Assembly: GCF_009557055.1 (NCBI RefSeq)
Contig: NZ_CP045649.1
Coordinates: 496,001 to 560,000 of the forward strand
From: Nocardioides sp. dk884
Lineage (GTDB): Bacteria > Actinomycetota > Actinomycetes > Propionibacteriales > Nocardioidaceae
Length of the DNA: 64,000 nucleotides
Direction: 5' to 3'
Below, in pieces: positions 55,327 to 63,461 of the stretch. The translations under genes were made by a program, and so were the position numbers. The stretch's first letter is position 1, and every line of letters begins with the position of its first letter. Under the pieces are notes generated by a model. The model was not told where the DNA came from and did not search any database. It worked only from the letters and a program-made list of their open reading frames with translations.

Positions 55327-56376
55327 GTGAGTTTCACGTCCGCGTCCACCGCCGCCACCGTGGCCACGCTCAGCGCGTGGCTGGAGTCACACGACGAGCC
55401 GGCGCCCTGGGTGGTCGAGACATCCGGGTCGACGGGCCGGCCCAAGCGGGTGCGCCTGTCGCGCCGCGCGGTCCTCGCCTCGGTCGAGGCCTCCGCGCGA
55501 CGCATCGGCGCTTCTGGCGGCTGGCTGCTCGCGCTCCCCGCGGCGTACGTCGCCGGCGTGCAGGTCATCTGTCGCTCGCTGGTCGCCGGGCACGAGCCGG
55601 TGCTGCTGGAGGACCACCCGTCGTTCGCGGCGGCGACCGCGGCGATGCCGGCGGGGGACCGGTTCGTCTCCCTGGTGCCGACCCAGCTCCAGCGCCTGCT
55701 CACCGACCCGGAGTCCGCGGCGGCGCTCGCGACGTTCCACACGGTGCTGCTCGGCGGCGGCCCGATCGACCCCGCGCTGCGCGAGCGCGCCCGGGCGGCC
55801 GGGGTGCGGGTGGTGGCGACGTACGGCTCGGCGGAGACCGCGGGCGGGTGCGTGTACGACGGCCTTCCTCTCGACGGGGTGGCGGTCGCGATCGGCGACG
55901 ACGGGCGGGTGCGGATCAGCGGGCCGACGCTGTTCGAGGGCTACGAGGACGACCCGGAGCTGACCGCCTCGGTGCTGGTCGACGGCTGGTTCCTCACCTC
56001 CGACGCCGGACGGTTCGACGAGGACGGCCGGCTGCAGGTGCTGGGCCGCCTCGACGACGTGATCGTCACCGGGGGCGTCAACGTGCCCGGCCCCGCGGTC
56101 GCCGCGCGGCTGCGGGCGCACCCCGGCGTCCGGGCGGCCGAGGTGCTCGGCGTGCCCGACGAGGAGTGGGGCAACCGGGTGGTCGCGTTCGTCGTCGTTG
56201 ACGTGGCGCTGCCCGGACTGGCCGAGCTGCGCGACTGGGTGGCCGCCGAGCACCCGAGGTCCTGGGCGCCGCGGCAGCTGGTCGCGCTCGACGACGTACC
56301 GCTGCTGGCCAACGGCAAGCCGGACCGGCTGCGGCTGCGCGCGCTGGCCACGGGGGACACCGGGGGCGAGGCGTGA
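55327..56376 (+). CDS. menE: o-Succinylbenzoate-CoA ligase, short form
   Basis: Activates o-succinylbenzoate with ATP and CoA. The 349-residue ANL enzyme has the P-loop VVETSGSTGRPKRVRLS, VSLVPTQLQRLL, ATYGSAETAGGCVYDG, GWFLTSDAGRFDEDG, RLDDVIVTGGVNV and the catalytic Lys in LLANGKPDRLRL. It is about 100 residues shorter than E. coli MenE, lacking an N-terminal part, which is usual in Actinobacteria. Overlaps menC by four bases. Confidence 0.92.
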   Translation: MSFTSASTAATVATLSAWLESHDEPAPWVVETSGSTGRPKRVRLSRRAVLASVEASARRIGASGGWLLALPAAYVAGVQVICRSLVAGHEPVLLEDHPSFAAATAAMPAGDRFVSLVPTQLQRLLTDPESAAALATFHTVLLGGGPIDPALRERARAAGVRVVATYGSAETAGGCVYDGLPLDGVAVAIGDDGRVRISGPTLFEGYEDDPELTASVLVDGWFLTSDAGRFDEDGRLQVLGRLDDVIVTGGVNVPGPAVAARLRAHPGVRAAEVLGVPDEEWGNRVVAFVVVDVALPGLAELRDWVAAEHPRSWAPRQLVALDDVPLLANGKPDRLRLRALATGDTGGEA

Positions 56377-57344
56377 GCGCGCTGGAGGTGCACGTGTGGT
56401 CGGTGCCGATGCGCGCGCGGTTCCGCGGCATCACGGTGCGCGAGGGGGTGCTGCTGCGCGACCCCGAGAGCGGCCGGTGGGGGGAGTGGAGCCCGTTCCT
56501 GGACTACTCGCCCGAGGTCGCCGAGCCGTGGCTGCGCGCCGCCGAGGAGGCGGGCGCCGGCGACTGGCCCGCGCCGGTGCGCGACCGGGTGCCGGTCAAC
56601 GTCACCGTGCCGGCGCTCGGGCCGGAGCAGTCGCACGCGATCGTGCGCCGCGGGGGCTGCGCGACCGCGAAGGTCAAGGTCGCCGAGCCCGGGCAGACCC
56701 TGGCCGACGACGTGGCGCGGGTCGAGGCGGTGCGCGACGCGATCGGGCCCACCGGGCAGGTGCGCGTCGACGCCAACGGCGGCTGGTCGGTGGACGAGGC
56801 GGTCGCCGCGATCCAGGCGCTCGACCGTGCCGCCGGCGGCCTGGAGTACGTCGAGCAGCCGTGCGCCGAGGTCGAGGAGCTGGCAGCGGTACGCCGCCGG
56901 GTCGAGGTGCGCATCGCCGCGGACGAGTCGATCCGCCGGGCCGCCGACCCCTACCGGGTCCGCGACCTGGAGGCCGCCGACATCGCGGTGCTCAAGGTGC
57001 AGCCGCTGGGCGGGGTGCGCGCCTGCCTGCGCATCGCCGAGGACATCGGGCTGCCGATCGTGGTCTCCTCCGCACTCGAGTCGTCGGTCGGCATCGCGGC
57101 CGGGGTCGCGCTGGCCGCCGCGCTGCCCGAGCTGCCGCACGCCTGCGGCCTGGCCACGGTGCAGCTGCTCACCGACGACGTGGCCCGCGAGCCGCTGCTG
57201 CCGGTCGACGGGATGCTCCCGGTCGCGCCGGTCGAGGTGGACCCCGCGGCCCTCGCCCGGCTCGCCGCGGCCCCCGACCGGGTGGCGCACTGGCAGGCCC
57301 GGCTCGCCGCGGTCCACGGCGTACGGAAGGATCGGCACACGTGA
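56373..57344 (+). CDS. menC: o-Succinylbenzoate synthase
   Basis: Enolase-superfamily dehydratase forming o-succinylbenzoate. The 323-residue protein has the catalytic Lys pair in CATAKVKVAEPG, metal ligands in VRVDANGGWSVDEA (Asp), EYVEQPC (Glu) and IAADESIRR (Asp/Glu), and the second catalytic Lys in AVLKVQPLGGVRA. MPRARFRGITVREG-like start (MRARFRGITVREG) is conserved. Overlaps menE and menD by four bases each. Confidence 0.94.
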   Translation: MSALEVHVWSVPMRARFRGITVREGVLLRDPESGRWGEWSPFLDYSPEVAEPWLRAAEEAGAGDWPAPVRDRVPVNVTVPALGPEQSHAIVRRGGCATAKVKVAEPGQTLADDVARVEAVRDAIGPTGQVRVDANGGWSVDEAVAAIQALDRAAGGLEYVEQPCAEVEELAAVRRRVEVRIAADESIRRAADPYRVRDLEAADIAVLKVQPLGGVRACLRIAEDIGLPIVVSSALESSVGIAAGVALAAALPELPHACGLATVQLLTDDVAREPLLPVDGMLPVAPVEVDPAALARLAAAPDRVAHWQARLAAVHGVRKDRHT

Positions 57345-58981
57345 CCCGTTCCGCCACCGCCCTCGCGCGCGCCGTCGTCGAGGCGCTGCTGGAGGCGGGC
57401 GTGCGGGAGGTCGTGCTCTCGCCGGGGTCGCGCAACGCGCCGCTGTCGTTCGCGGCCTTCGACGCCGCGGCGACCGGCCGGCTGCGGCTGCACACCCGCC
57501 TCGACGAGCGCTCCGCGGGCTTCCTGGCCGTCGGGCTGACCAAGGTAGGCGCGCGTGCCGCGGTGCTGTGCACCTCCGGCACCGCCGTGGCGAACCTGCA
57601 CCCGGCCGTGCTCGAGGCCGCCCACTCCGGGCTGCCGCTGGTGGTGCTCACCGCCGACCGGCCCGCGCGGCTGCGCGGCACGGACGCCAACCAGACCACC
57701 GACCAGGTGGGGATCTTCGGCCCGCTGGTGGCCACGGTCGACCTCGACGCGGGGGCGCTCGACGGGCTCCCGGCCCTGGTGGTGGACGGCCCCACGCACT
57801 GGAACGTCCAGCTCGACGAGCCGCTGGTCCCTGAGGACCGGTGGCTGCCGACGCCTCCCGGCGCGGCCGCGGCGCCGGCTCCCCGCGAGTGGGTGGAGCT
57901 GAGCGGCGAGGTCACGCTCGAGGTCGGCGCGAGGCACACCGTGGTGGTGGCCGGCGACGGTGCCGGGCCCGCGGCGCGGGTGCTGGCCGAGCGCGCCGGG
58001 TGGCCGCTGCTGGCCGAGCCGACCAGTGGGGCGCGCACCGGCGCCCACGCGATCCGCAGCTATCGGCTGCTGCTGGACACCGAGCTCGGCGAGCAGGTGG
58101 AGCGGGTCGTGGTCGTCGGCCGCCCGACGCTGTCGCGACCGGTCAGCCGCCTGCTGTCGCGCCCCGATGTGGAGGTGCTGGCGGTGCGCCACCCGGGTGT
58201 CTGGGCGCGCCCGCCGTGGCCGGCGACGATGCTCGACGCGGTGCCGGGCCTCATCGGTGCTGTTCCCGCCGGCGGCGCGGCCGTCTCCGGCAGCGAGGGC
58301 GCCGTCGACGGCGGCTGGCTCGCTGCCTGGCGCGAGGCCGACCGGGCGCTCTCCGCGCAGGTCGACGCGCTCGTGCAGGCCGGGCCCGACCTCACGCCGT
58401 ACGCCGTGGCGGGGGCGGTGAGCCGCGCGCTGCCGGCCGGCGGGCTGCTGTGGGTGGGGGCCTCGAACCCGATCCGCGACCTGGACCTGATGGCCGCCCG
58501 ATACCCCGTCGGACAGCGCCGCAAGGTGCTCGCCAACCGCGGGCTGGCCGGCATCGACGGCGTGCTGTCCAGCGCGATCGGGGCCGCGCTCGGTCGCCCG
58601 CGCGGCACCCGCAACCTCGCGCTGGTGGGGGACGTGACGTTCCTGCACGACTCCAACGGCCTGGTGCTCGGCCCGGTCGAGGCCCGCCCGGACCTCACCA
58701 TCGTCGTGGTCAACGACGACGGCGGCTCGATCTTCGCCACGCTCGAGCAGGGCGCGCCGGCGCACGCCGACCCGTTCGAGAAGATCTTCGCCACCCCGCA
58801 CGGCGTCGACCTCGCCTCGCTGTGCGCTGCGACCCGCACGCCGCACTGGCGGGTGGACTCCCTGCCCGAGCTCGAGCACGCCCTGGCCAGCCCGAACGGC
58901 GGCATCGAGGTGGTCGAGGCCATCGTCCGCCGCGACACCCGCCGCGACCTCGACCTCGCGCTCCGCGCCCTGCGCCCCTGA
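57341..58981 (+). CDS. menD: 2-succinyl-5-enolpyruvyl-6-hydroxy-3-cyclohexene-1-carboxylate synthase
   Basis: Thiamine-diphosphate enzyme joining isochorismate and 2-oxoglutarate. The 546-residue protein has LSPGSRNAPLSFAAFDA, catalytic Glu in HTRLDERSAGFLAVGL, TSGTAVANLHPAVLEA, LTADRPARLRGTDANQTTDQ and the ThDP/Mg motif GDVTFLHDSNGL ... VVNDDGGSIF. GTG start overlaps the menC stop. Its product would be processed by MenC of the same operon; a MenH was not seen in the window. Confidence 0.95.
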   Translation: MTRSATALARAVVEALLEAGVREVVLSPGSRNAPLSFAAFDAAATGRLRLHTRLDERSAGFLAVGLTKVGARAAVLCTSGTAVANLHPAVLEAAHSGLPLVVLTADRPARLRGTDANQTTDQVGIFGPLVATVDLDAGALDGLPALVVDGPTHWNVQLDEPLVPEDRWLPTPPGAAAAPAPREWVELSGEVTLEVGARHTVVVAGDGAGPAARVLAERAGWPLLAEPTSGARTGAHAIRSYRLLLDTELGEQVERVVVVGRPTLSRPVSRLLSRPDVEVLAVRHPGVWARPPWPATMLDAVPGLIGAVPAGGAAVSGSEGAVDGGWLAAWREADRALSAQVDALVQAGPDLTPYAVAGAVSRALPAGGLLWVGASNPIRDLDLMAARYPVGQRRKVLANRGLAGIDGVLSSAIGAALGRPRGTRNLALVGDVTFLHDSNGLVLGPVEARPDLTIVVVNDDGGSIFATLEQGAPAHADPFEKIFATPHGVDLASLCAATRTPHWRVDSLPELEHALASPNGGIEVVEAIVRRDTRRDLDLALRALRP

Positions 58982-58987
58982 CCCGCG

Positions 58988-59067
58988 GGTTGAGTCGATT
59001 CTCCCGTCGAGTCGAGACTTCCGACCACGGCGCTCTCGACTGAACGGGAGAAAGTCTCGACTCAACC
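58988..59067. terminator. Nested inverted repeat downstream of menD
   Basis: Outer arms GGTTGAGTCGA-TTCTCCCGT pair with ACGGGAGAA-(AGTC)-TCGACTCAACC, giving about 20 bp with a four-base bulge. Inside, AGTCGAGA (59010-59017) pairs with TCTCGACT (59034-59041). TCTCGACTCAACCGTC is repeated at 59055 and 59076, the second copy overlapping the 3' end of the NmrA-like gene. It can terminate both convergent genes. Confidence 0.65.
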
Positions 59068-59082
59068 GTCACAACTCTCGAC

Positions 59083-59967
59083 TCAACCGTCGGTGAGGGT
59101 GTCCTCGAGGGTGCGGGGCGGGTGGCCGGCCACGCGCTCGACGTCGGGGCTGATCTCGGCGAGCGCGCCGTCGCGGATCGCGGTGTAGGTGGTGACCCAG
59201 GCGTCCAGCTGCCAGTCGGGGGCGCCGTACTGCTCGCGCCGCCAGGCGTAGGCCTCCTCGGTGCTCTCATCGACGAAGCGCAGCGCGCGGCCGAGCACGG
59301 CACCGGCACGGGCGGCGACCTCGGCCAGGCTCAGCGCCTCCGGCCCGGTGAGCGTGTACGTCGCGCCGCGGTGGGCGTCCGGGTCGCGGAGCACCGCGGC
59401 GGCGACGTCCGCGACGTCGGCGCGGGCGACCGCGGCCGCCCGACCCTCGCCCGCGGGACCGCGGATGACGCCCTCGGCGTCGGCGAACTGCGGCAGCACG
59501 TCGAGGTAGAAGCTGTCGCGCAGGAACGTGAACTCCATGCCGGACTCCCGGATCGCCTGCTCGGTGTCGTAGTGGTCGCGACCGAGCGTGAAGCCGGCAT
59601 CCGGCGCGGCCCCCGCGAAGGAGGTGTAGACGAGGTGGCGCACGCCGGCCTCGGCCGCGGCCCGCACGAACGTGCGGTGCTCGGTGCGCCGGTCGGCGGA
59701 CTCCGAGGCCGACACCATCAGCAGCGTCTCGACCCCGCGCAGCGCCGCGACCCCCGCGTCGAGGTCGCCGTAGCTGCAGGCGCGGATGTCGGTGTCGAGG
59801 TCGGGAGCACGGTCGGGGTCGCGCGCCAGCAGGCGCAGGTCGATGCGGAAGTCGTCGGCGAGGCGGCGTACGACCAGGCCGCCGAGGGCGCCGGTGACAC
59901 CGGTGACGGCAAGGGTGCCGGCGCCGTGCGCGCCGTTCTCGGACTCGGGGCTTCCTGGAGCGCTCAT
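59083..59967 (-). CDS. NmrA-like NAD(P)-binding protein (atypical SDR)
   Basis: A 294-residue protein with the nucleotide-binding LAVTGVTGALGGLVVRRLAD, LLARDPDRAPD, LMVSASESADRRTEHRT, HLVYTSFAGAAPDAGF, and DSFYLDVLPQFAD. It resembles QorB/NmrA-type NAD(P)H sensors or quinone reductases of the SDR fold; without the YxxxK pair in canonical form it may sense rather than catalyse. Its position among men genes might suggest quinone metabolism, but this is inference. Confidence 0.82.
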   Translation of the reverse strand: MSAPGSPESENGAHGAGTLAVTGVTGALGGLVVRRLADDFRIDLRLLARDPDRAPDLDTDIRACSYGDLDAGVAALRGVETLLMVSASESADRRTEHRTFVRAAAEAGVRHLVYTSFAGAAPDAGFTLGRDHYDTEQAIRESGMEFTFLRDSFYLDVLPQFADAEGVIRGPAGEGRAAAVARADVADVAAAVLRDPDAHRGATYTLTGPEALSLAEVAARAGAVLGRALRFVDESTEEAYAWRREQYGAPDWQLDAWVTTYTAIRDGALAEISPDVERVAGHPPRTLEDTLTDG

Positions 59968-59974
59968 GGCGGCC

Positions 59975-59980
59975 AGCCTA
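59975..59980 (-). promoter_or_regulatory. Candidate leaderless -10 (TAGGCT) for the NmrA-like gene
   Basis: Reverse-strand TAGGCT, 7 bases, ATG 59967. Confidence 0.5.
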
Positions 59981-60061
59981 GGCAGGCGTGCGTGGCGGGG
60001 CGCCCCGACGAAGCCTCGGCCCGGGCGCGGACAGCGGGCGCTCGCGAGGCGCCGGGCCCAC

Positions 60062-60067
60062 TAGCGT
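60062..60067 (+). promoter_or_regulatory. Candidate leaderless -10 (TAGCGT) for the metallohydrolase
   Basis: TAGCGT, 6 bases (GGCCCC), ATG 60074. Confidence 0.5.
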
Positions 60068-60073
60068 GGCCCC

Positions 60074-60712
60074 ATGAGGATCACGAAGTTCGGACATGCC
60101 TGCGTCCGCGTCGAGCACGACGGCACCACCGTCGTCCTCGATCCCGGCATCTTCGCCACCCCGGAGGCCCTCGACGGCGCCGACGCGGTGCTCATCACCC
60201 ACGAGCACGCCGACCACTACGCCCCGGAGCTGCTGCGCGGCACCGACGCGGCGATCTGGACGATCGCCGACGTCGCGGCGAAGATCCGCGAGGACGCTCC
60301 GGAGGTCGCCGAGCGGGTCACCGTCGTCGCCCCCGGCCAGCAGCTCGACCTCGGCGGCCTCGGGGTCCGGGTGGTGGGGGAGCGGCACGCCGTGATCCAC
60401 CCCGAGATGCCGCGCATCCACAACAGCGGCTACGTGCTCACCGGTGGGGACACCTCGGTCTACCACCCCGGCGACGCCCTCGTGGCCCCGCGCCAGGACG
60501 TCGACGTGCTGCTGGTGCCGTCCTCGGCGCCGTGGCTGAAGAGCTCGGAGGCGATCGAGTTCACCCGCGAGGTCGGTGCCCCGCGCAACCTGGCGATCCA
60601 CGACCGGGTCTACTCCGACTTCGGTCTCGGCATCCTCGAGCAGCACATGGGCGCCCTGCTGGGAGCGGGCCAGGAGTTCCTGCGACGCGCGGACGGCGAG
60701 GACCTGGACTGA
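60074..60712 (+). CDS. MBL-fold metallo-hydrolase, UlaG-like
   Basis: A 212-residue metallo-beta-lactamase-fold protein: MRITKFGHACVRVEHDGTTV, VLDPG, the metal motif LITHEHADHYAPELL, GERHAVIH, VYHPGDALVAP (metal Asp) and a C-terminal NLAIHDRVYSD His. The pattern fits UlaG/RomA-like hydrolases; substrate unknown. Confidence 0.85.
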   Translation: MRITKFGHACVRVEHDGTTVVLDPGIFATPEALDGADAVLITHEHADHYAPELLRGTDAAIWTIADVAAKIREDAPEVAERVTVVAPGQQLDLGGLGVRVVGERHAVIHPEMPRIHNSGYVLTGGDTSVYHPGDALVAPRQDVDVLLVPSSAPWLKSSEAIEFTREVGAPRNLAIHDRVYSDFGLGILEQHMGALLGAGQEFLRRADGEDLD

Positions 60713-60720
60713 CCCGCGCC

Positions 60721-61299
60721 TCAGGCCCGGCCGCGCCGCCGCCGTACGACGGACGCCGCGGCGACCGCGCCCAGCCCCAGCAGGCTCGCGCCGAGCCCGG
60801 CGCCCACCCACGTCCACGCGGCGCGGGTGTCGCGGGTGGTGCTGCCGTCGCCGGGTAGCACCGACGGAGCGACCGCAGCGCCGACCGGTTCGCCCGCCGG
60901 CACCCGCACGGAGCCCGCGGGCCAGGCCGTGCACGGGTTGACGCTGCCGTCGTCGGGGGCGAACACCCAGCGCCGCGGGTTCGAGTAGCCGGCGGGGATC
61001 GCGCCGCCGGCGTCGGTCCAGGTCGACCAGCCCGCCAGCGTGACGTCGAGCCACCACCGCTCGGGCACCTGCGCGTCCGCGGGCGCCCGGTGCACCGTCT
61101 CGACCTCGACCAGGATCCGGCTGCCGTCCTGGTCGCTGCCGCCGTCGACGATCCGGCCGGTGACGAGCACGTCAGCGTCCCGGATCACCGGCGCGGGCAT
61201 GGCACAGGACAGTGCGGCGGCGTCGGGCGCGGTGAGCACCGGAAGAGTCAGGAAGGTCGCGGCGACGGCGACGGCGGGTGCGACCAGGATGCGGCTCAT
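60721..61299 (-). CDS. Exported membrane-anchored hypothetical protein
   Basis: A 192-residue protein with a signal peptide (VAPAVAVAATFLTLPVLTAPDAAA), an extracytoplasmic domain containing ALSCAMPAPVIRDADVLVTG, VTGRIVDGG and a second Cys (VNPCTAW), and a C-terminal transmembrane helix (WVGAGLGASLLGLGAVAAA) with a VVRRRRGRA stop-transfer tail. No LPxTG. Function unknown; the beta-rich domain has an OB/Ig-like look only. It lies just downstream of menF on the same strand. Confidence 0.75.
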   Translation of the reverse strand: MSRILVAPAVAVAATFLTLPVLTAPDAAALSCAMPAPVIRDADVLVTGRIVDGGSDQDGSRILVEVETVHRAPADAQVPERWWLDVTLAGWSTWTDAGGAIPAGYSNPRRWVFAPDDGSVNPCTAWPAGSVRVPAGEPVGAAVAPSVLPGDGSTTRDTRAAWTWVGAGLGASLLGLGAVAAASVVRRRRGRA

Positions 61300-61352
61300 G
61301 GGGGTACGACGCCCCCATGTGTCGACCGGTTCCGGGCAGGCCCCGGGCAGCC

Positions 61353-62624
61353 TCAGGGCACCAGCGAGTCGCGCACCGGCACGAACTTGGCCTGCGACTC
61401 GGCGAGCTCGGACTCGGGGTCGGAGTCCGCGACGATGCCGCAGCCGGCGAAGAGCCGGATGGTGGCGCCCTCGTGGGAGGCCGAGCGCAGGGCGATGCCC
61501 CACTCGCCGTCGCCGCTGGCGTCCATCCAGCCCACGGGGCCGGCGTACCGACCGCGGTCCATGCCCTCGATCTGCGAGATCAGCTCGGTCGCGGTAGGGG
61601 TCGGGGTGCCGCCCACGGCGGCGGAGGGGTGCAGCGCCTCGGCCAGCTGGAGCGAGGAGACGGTCGCCGCGTCGTGCACGACCCCGTTCACGTCGGTGGC
61701 GAGGTGCATGACGTTGGGCAGGTGCAGCACGAACGGCGCCTCGGGCACGTTCATCGAGGAGCAGTGCGGCTCCAGGGCGTCGGCGACCGAGCGCACGGCG
61801 TACTCGTGCTCCTCGAGGTCCTTGGAGGAGCGGGCCAGGGTGGCGGCCAGCGCCAGGTCGCGCTCGTCGTCGCCGGTACGCCGGATGGTGCCGGCCAGCA
61901 CGCGGGAGGTGACCAGGCCCCGCTCGCGACGCACGAGCATCTCCGGGGTGGCGCCGAACATGCCGTCGACGTGGAAGGTCCAGCACATCGGGTAGCCGGC
62001 GGCGAGGCGGCGCAGCGGCCAGCGCACGTCGATCGGCTCGGTGGCGGTGGCGAGCAGGTCGCGGGCCAGGACGACCTTCTCCAGGTCGCCGGCGCTGATC
62101 CGGGCGACCGCGTCGGCGACGACCGACATCCACTGCTCGCCGTTGAGGGCGCCGTCGGCGTAGGTCACGCCGACCGGGGCCGCGGGCAGGTCGGTGCGGG
62201 TGAGGGCGGGTTCCTCGAGCGGAGCGTCGCGGCCCACCGTGGTCAGCCAGGCGACGTCGCCACGTCGGCCGACCACCACCGAGGGGACCACCAGCACCGA
62301 GTCGCCGGGGTCGTCGGCGAACGCGAAGGCACCGAACGACACCAGCCCGGTGCCCGGCTCGCGCACCTCGTCGCGGATGTCCGCGCGGGCGGTGGTCTCG
62401 GTCCACCACTTGGCGGCGTCGGCGAAGCGGGTGCTGCCGCTCGTGCGCAGCTCGGCGGCCACGCCCCAGCCCACGAGCCCGTCGCCGCGGCGCAGCCAGG
62501 TCAGCGGGCGCTCGGCCGGAAGCAGGTCCAGCAGCGCGTCGGCGGTGGGCAGGTCCAGTGGCCTGGTGCGGGCCACGAGGGTGCCGGCCCGGGCCTCTTC
62601 CCCGGGGGTCGCGCTCGTCGTCAC
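61353..62624 (-). CDS. menF: Isochorismate synthase
   Basis: Converts chorismate to isochorismate at the start of menaquinone synthesis. The ~423-residue protein has the chorismate-binding-enzyme core: VARISAGDLEKVVLARDLL, MCWTFHVDGMFGATPEML, VLAGTIRRTGDDERD, SSKDLEEHEYAVRSVAD, ALHPSAAVGGTPT, DRGRYAGPVGWMDASGDGEW and LFAGCGIVADSDPESELAE. A siderophore/salicylate role is the alternative, but neighbours menD and menG favour MenF. GTG 62624 is chosen because the -10-like TAGGCT lies 7 bases upstream and the longer form is unconserved. Confidence 0.92.
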   Translation of the reverse strand: MTTSATPGEEARAGTLVARTRPLDLPTADALLDLLPAERPLTWLRRGDGLVGWGVAAELRTSGSTRFADAAKWWTETTARADIRDEVREPGTGLVSFGAFAFADDPGDSVLVVPSVVVGRRGDVAWLTTVGRDAPLEEPALTRTDLPAAPVGVTYADGALNGEQWMSVVADAVARISAGDLEKVVLARDLLATATEPIDVRWPLRRLAAGYPMCWTFHVDGMFGATPEMLVRRERGLVTSRVLAGTIRRTGDDERDLALAATLARSSKDLEEHEYAVRSVADALEPHCSSMNVPEAPFVLHLPNVMHLATDVNGVVHDAATVSSLQLAEALHPSAAVGGTPTPTATELISQIEGMDRGRYAGPVGWMDASGDGEWGIALRSASHEGATIRLFAGCGIVADSDPESELAESQAKFVPVRDSLVP

Positions 62625-62631
62625 CCGCCCG

Positions 62632-62637
62632 AGCCTA
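62632..62637 (-). promoter_or_regulatory. Candidate leaderless -10 (TAGGCT) for menF
   Basis: Reverse-strand TAGGCT, 7 bases, GTG 62624. Confidence 0.5.
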
Positions 62638-62707
62638 CGCGGGAGAGCCAGGTCACCCCGGCGCCGGTCGACCGGGGGTCGCACAGGTGTCGTTCAGCCT
62701 GGGCCGT

Positions 62708-62713
62708 TACCGT
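62708..62713 (+). promoter_or_regulatory. Candidate leaderless -10 (TACCGT) for the 62721 gene
   Basis: TACCGT, 7 bases, GTG 62721, divergent from the menF promoter about 70 bases away. Confidence 0.45.
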
Positions 62714-62720
62714 CGCGTGC

Positions 62721-63326
62721 GTGACTTCCACGCCTCCTGCTCTGCGCGTCCGCGGCCTCGTGCTCGGTGCGGTCCTCCTCGGGCTCCTGGTGGTGCTCGC
62801 GGTGGTGCTGCCCAAGCTCACCTCCGAGGACACCCTCGAGCTGCCCGAGACCCTGCCCGGCGGCTTCACCGCCGTCGACGTCCCCCGCGACGGTGACGAG
62901 GAGGAGGGCGCCGGCACGGGTGTCGACCCCGAGCTCCAGGGCGAGCTCTTCGGCGCGTCCGCCGAGCAGCTCGAGGCGCTCTTCGGCGTCCCGGCCGCGG
63001 TCCGGATGTATGCCGACAAGAGCGGCGCCCAGCAGCTGCGCATCGTCGCTGTCGATGAGGCCCCGGGCCCGTTCCTGCCCGACGGCCCGCCGTACGACGC
63101 GGCGCTGGTCGGCGCCGAGCGCCTCTCCAGCGAGCTGGTCGAGGTCGACGACGCGGTGTGCAACGTGCTGTGGGCCCAGGCCGTGCCCGAAGGCCAGGAG
63201 ATCCCCGAGGGCGACCCCGTCTTCGTGCGCTGCCAGCTCAACGACACCGACGCCACCTGGCAGGTCGAGGCCGAGGGCGTCCCCGCCGAGAAGGCCGTGT
63301 CGATCCTGCAGGACCTCGCCGGCTGA
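62721..63326 (+). CDS. Membrane-anchored hypothetical protein
   Basis: A 201-residue protein: N-terminal hydrophobic anchor (VRGLVLGAVLLGLLVVLAVVL), then an acidic extracytoplasmic region (DVPRDGDEEEGAG) and a conserved-looking domain (ASAEQLEALFGVPAAVRMYA, QLRIVAVDEAPGPF, AVCNVLWAQAVPEG, FVRCQLNDTDATWQVE) with two cysteines likely disulfide-bonded. Function unknown. Located between menF and menG. Confidence 0.78.
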   Translation: MTSTPPALRVRGLVLGAVLLGLLVVLAVVLPKLTSEDTLELPETLPGGFTAVDVPRDGDEEEGAGTGVDPELQGELFGASAEQLEALFGVPAAVRMYADKSGAQQLRIVAVDEAPGPFLPDGPPYDAALVGAERLSSELVEVDDAVCNVLWAQAVPEGQEIPEGDPVFVRCQLNDTDATWQVEAEGVPAEKAVSILQDLAG

Positions 63327-63365
63327 TCGCCCGGTCCGGTGTCACCGGACCACCCGAACGCCGCC

Positions 63366-63400
63366 GCGGCCCGGGCTCCTCTCACGAGGGCCCGGGCCGC
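63366..63400 (+). terminator. Terminator before menG
   Basis: GCGGCCCGGGC (63366-63376) pairs with GCCCGGGCCGC (63390-63400). A smaller hairpin GGTCCGGT / ACCGGACC (63334-63352) precedes it, 8 bases after the stop. Confidence 0.7.
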
Positions 63401-63449
63401 TGTGCGTCGCGGCTCCGGACCGGGTCGGCCGGGCCCGGGGGTGACCGCC

Positions 63450-63455
63450 TAGGCT
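63450..63455 (+). promoter_or_regulatory. Candidate leaderless -10 (TAGGCT) for menG
   Basis: TAGGCT, 6 bases (TCGCAG), GTG 63462. Confidence 0.5.
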
Positions 63456-63461
63456 TCGCAG

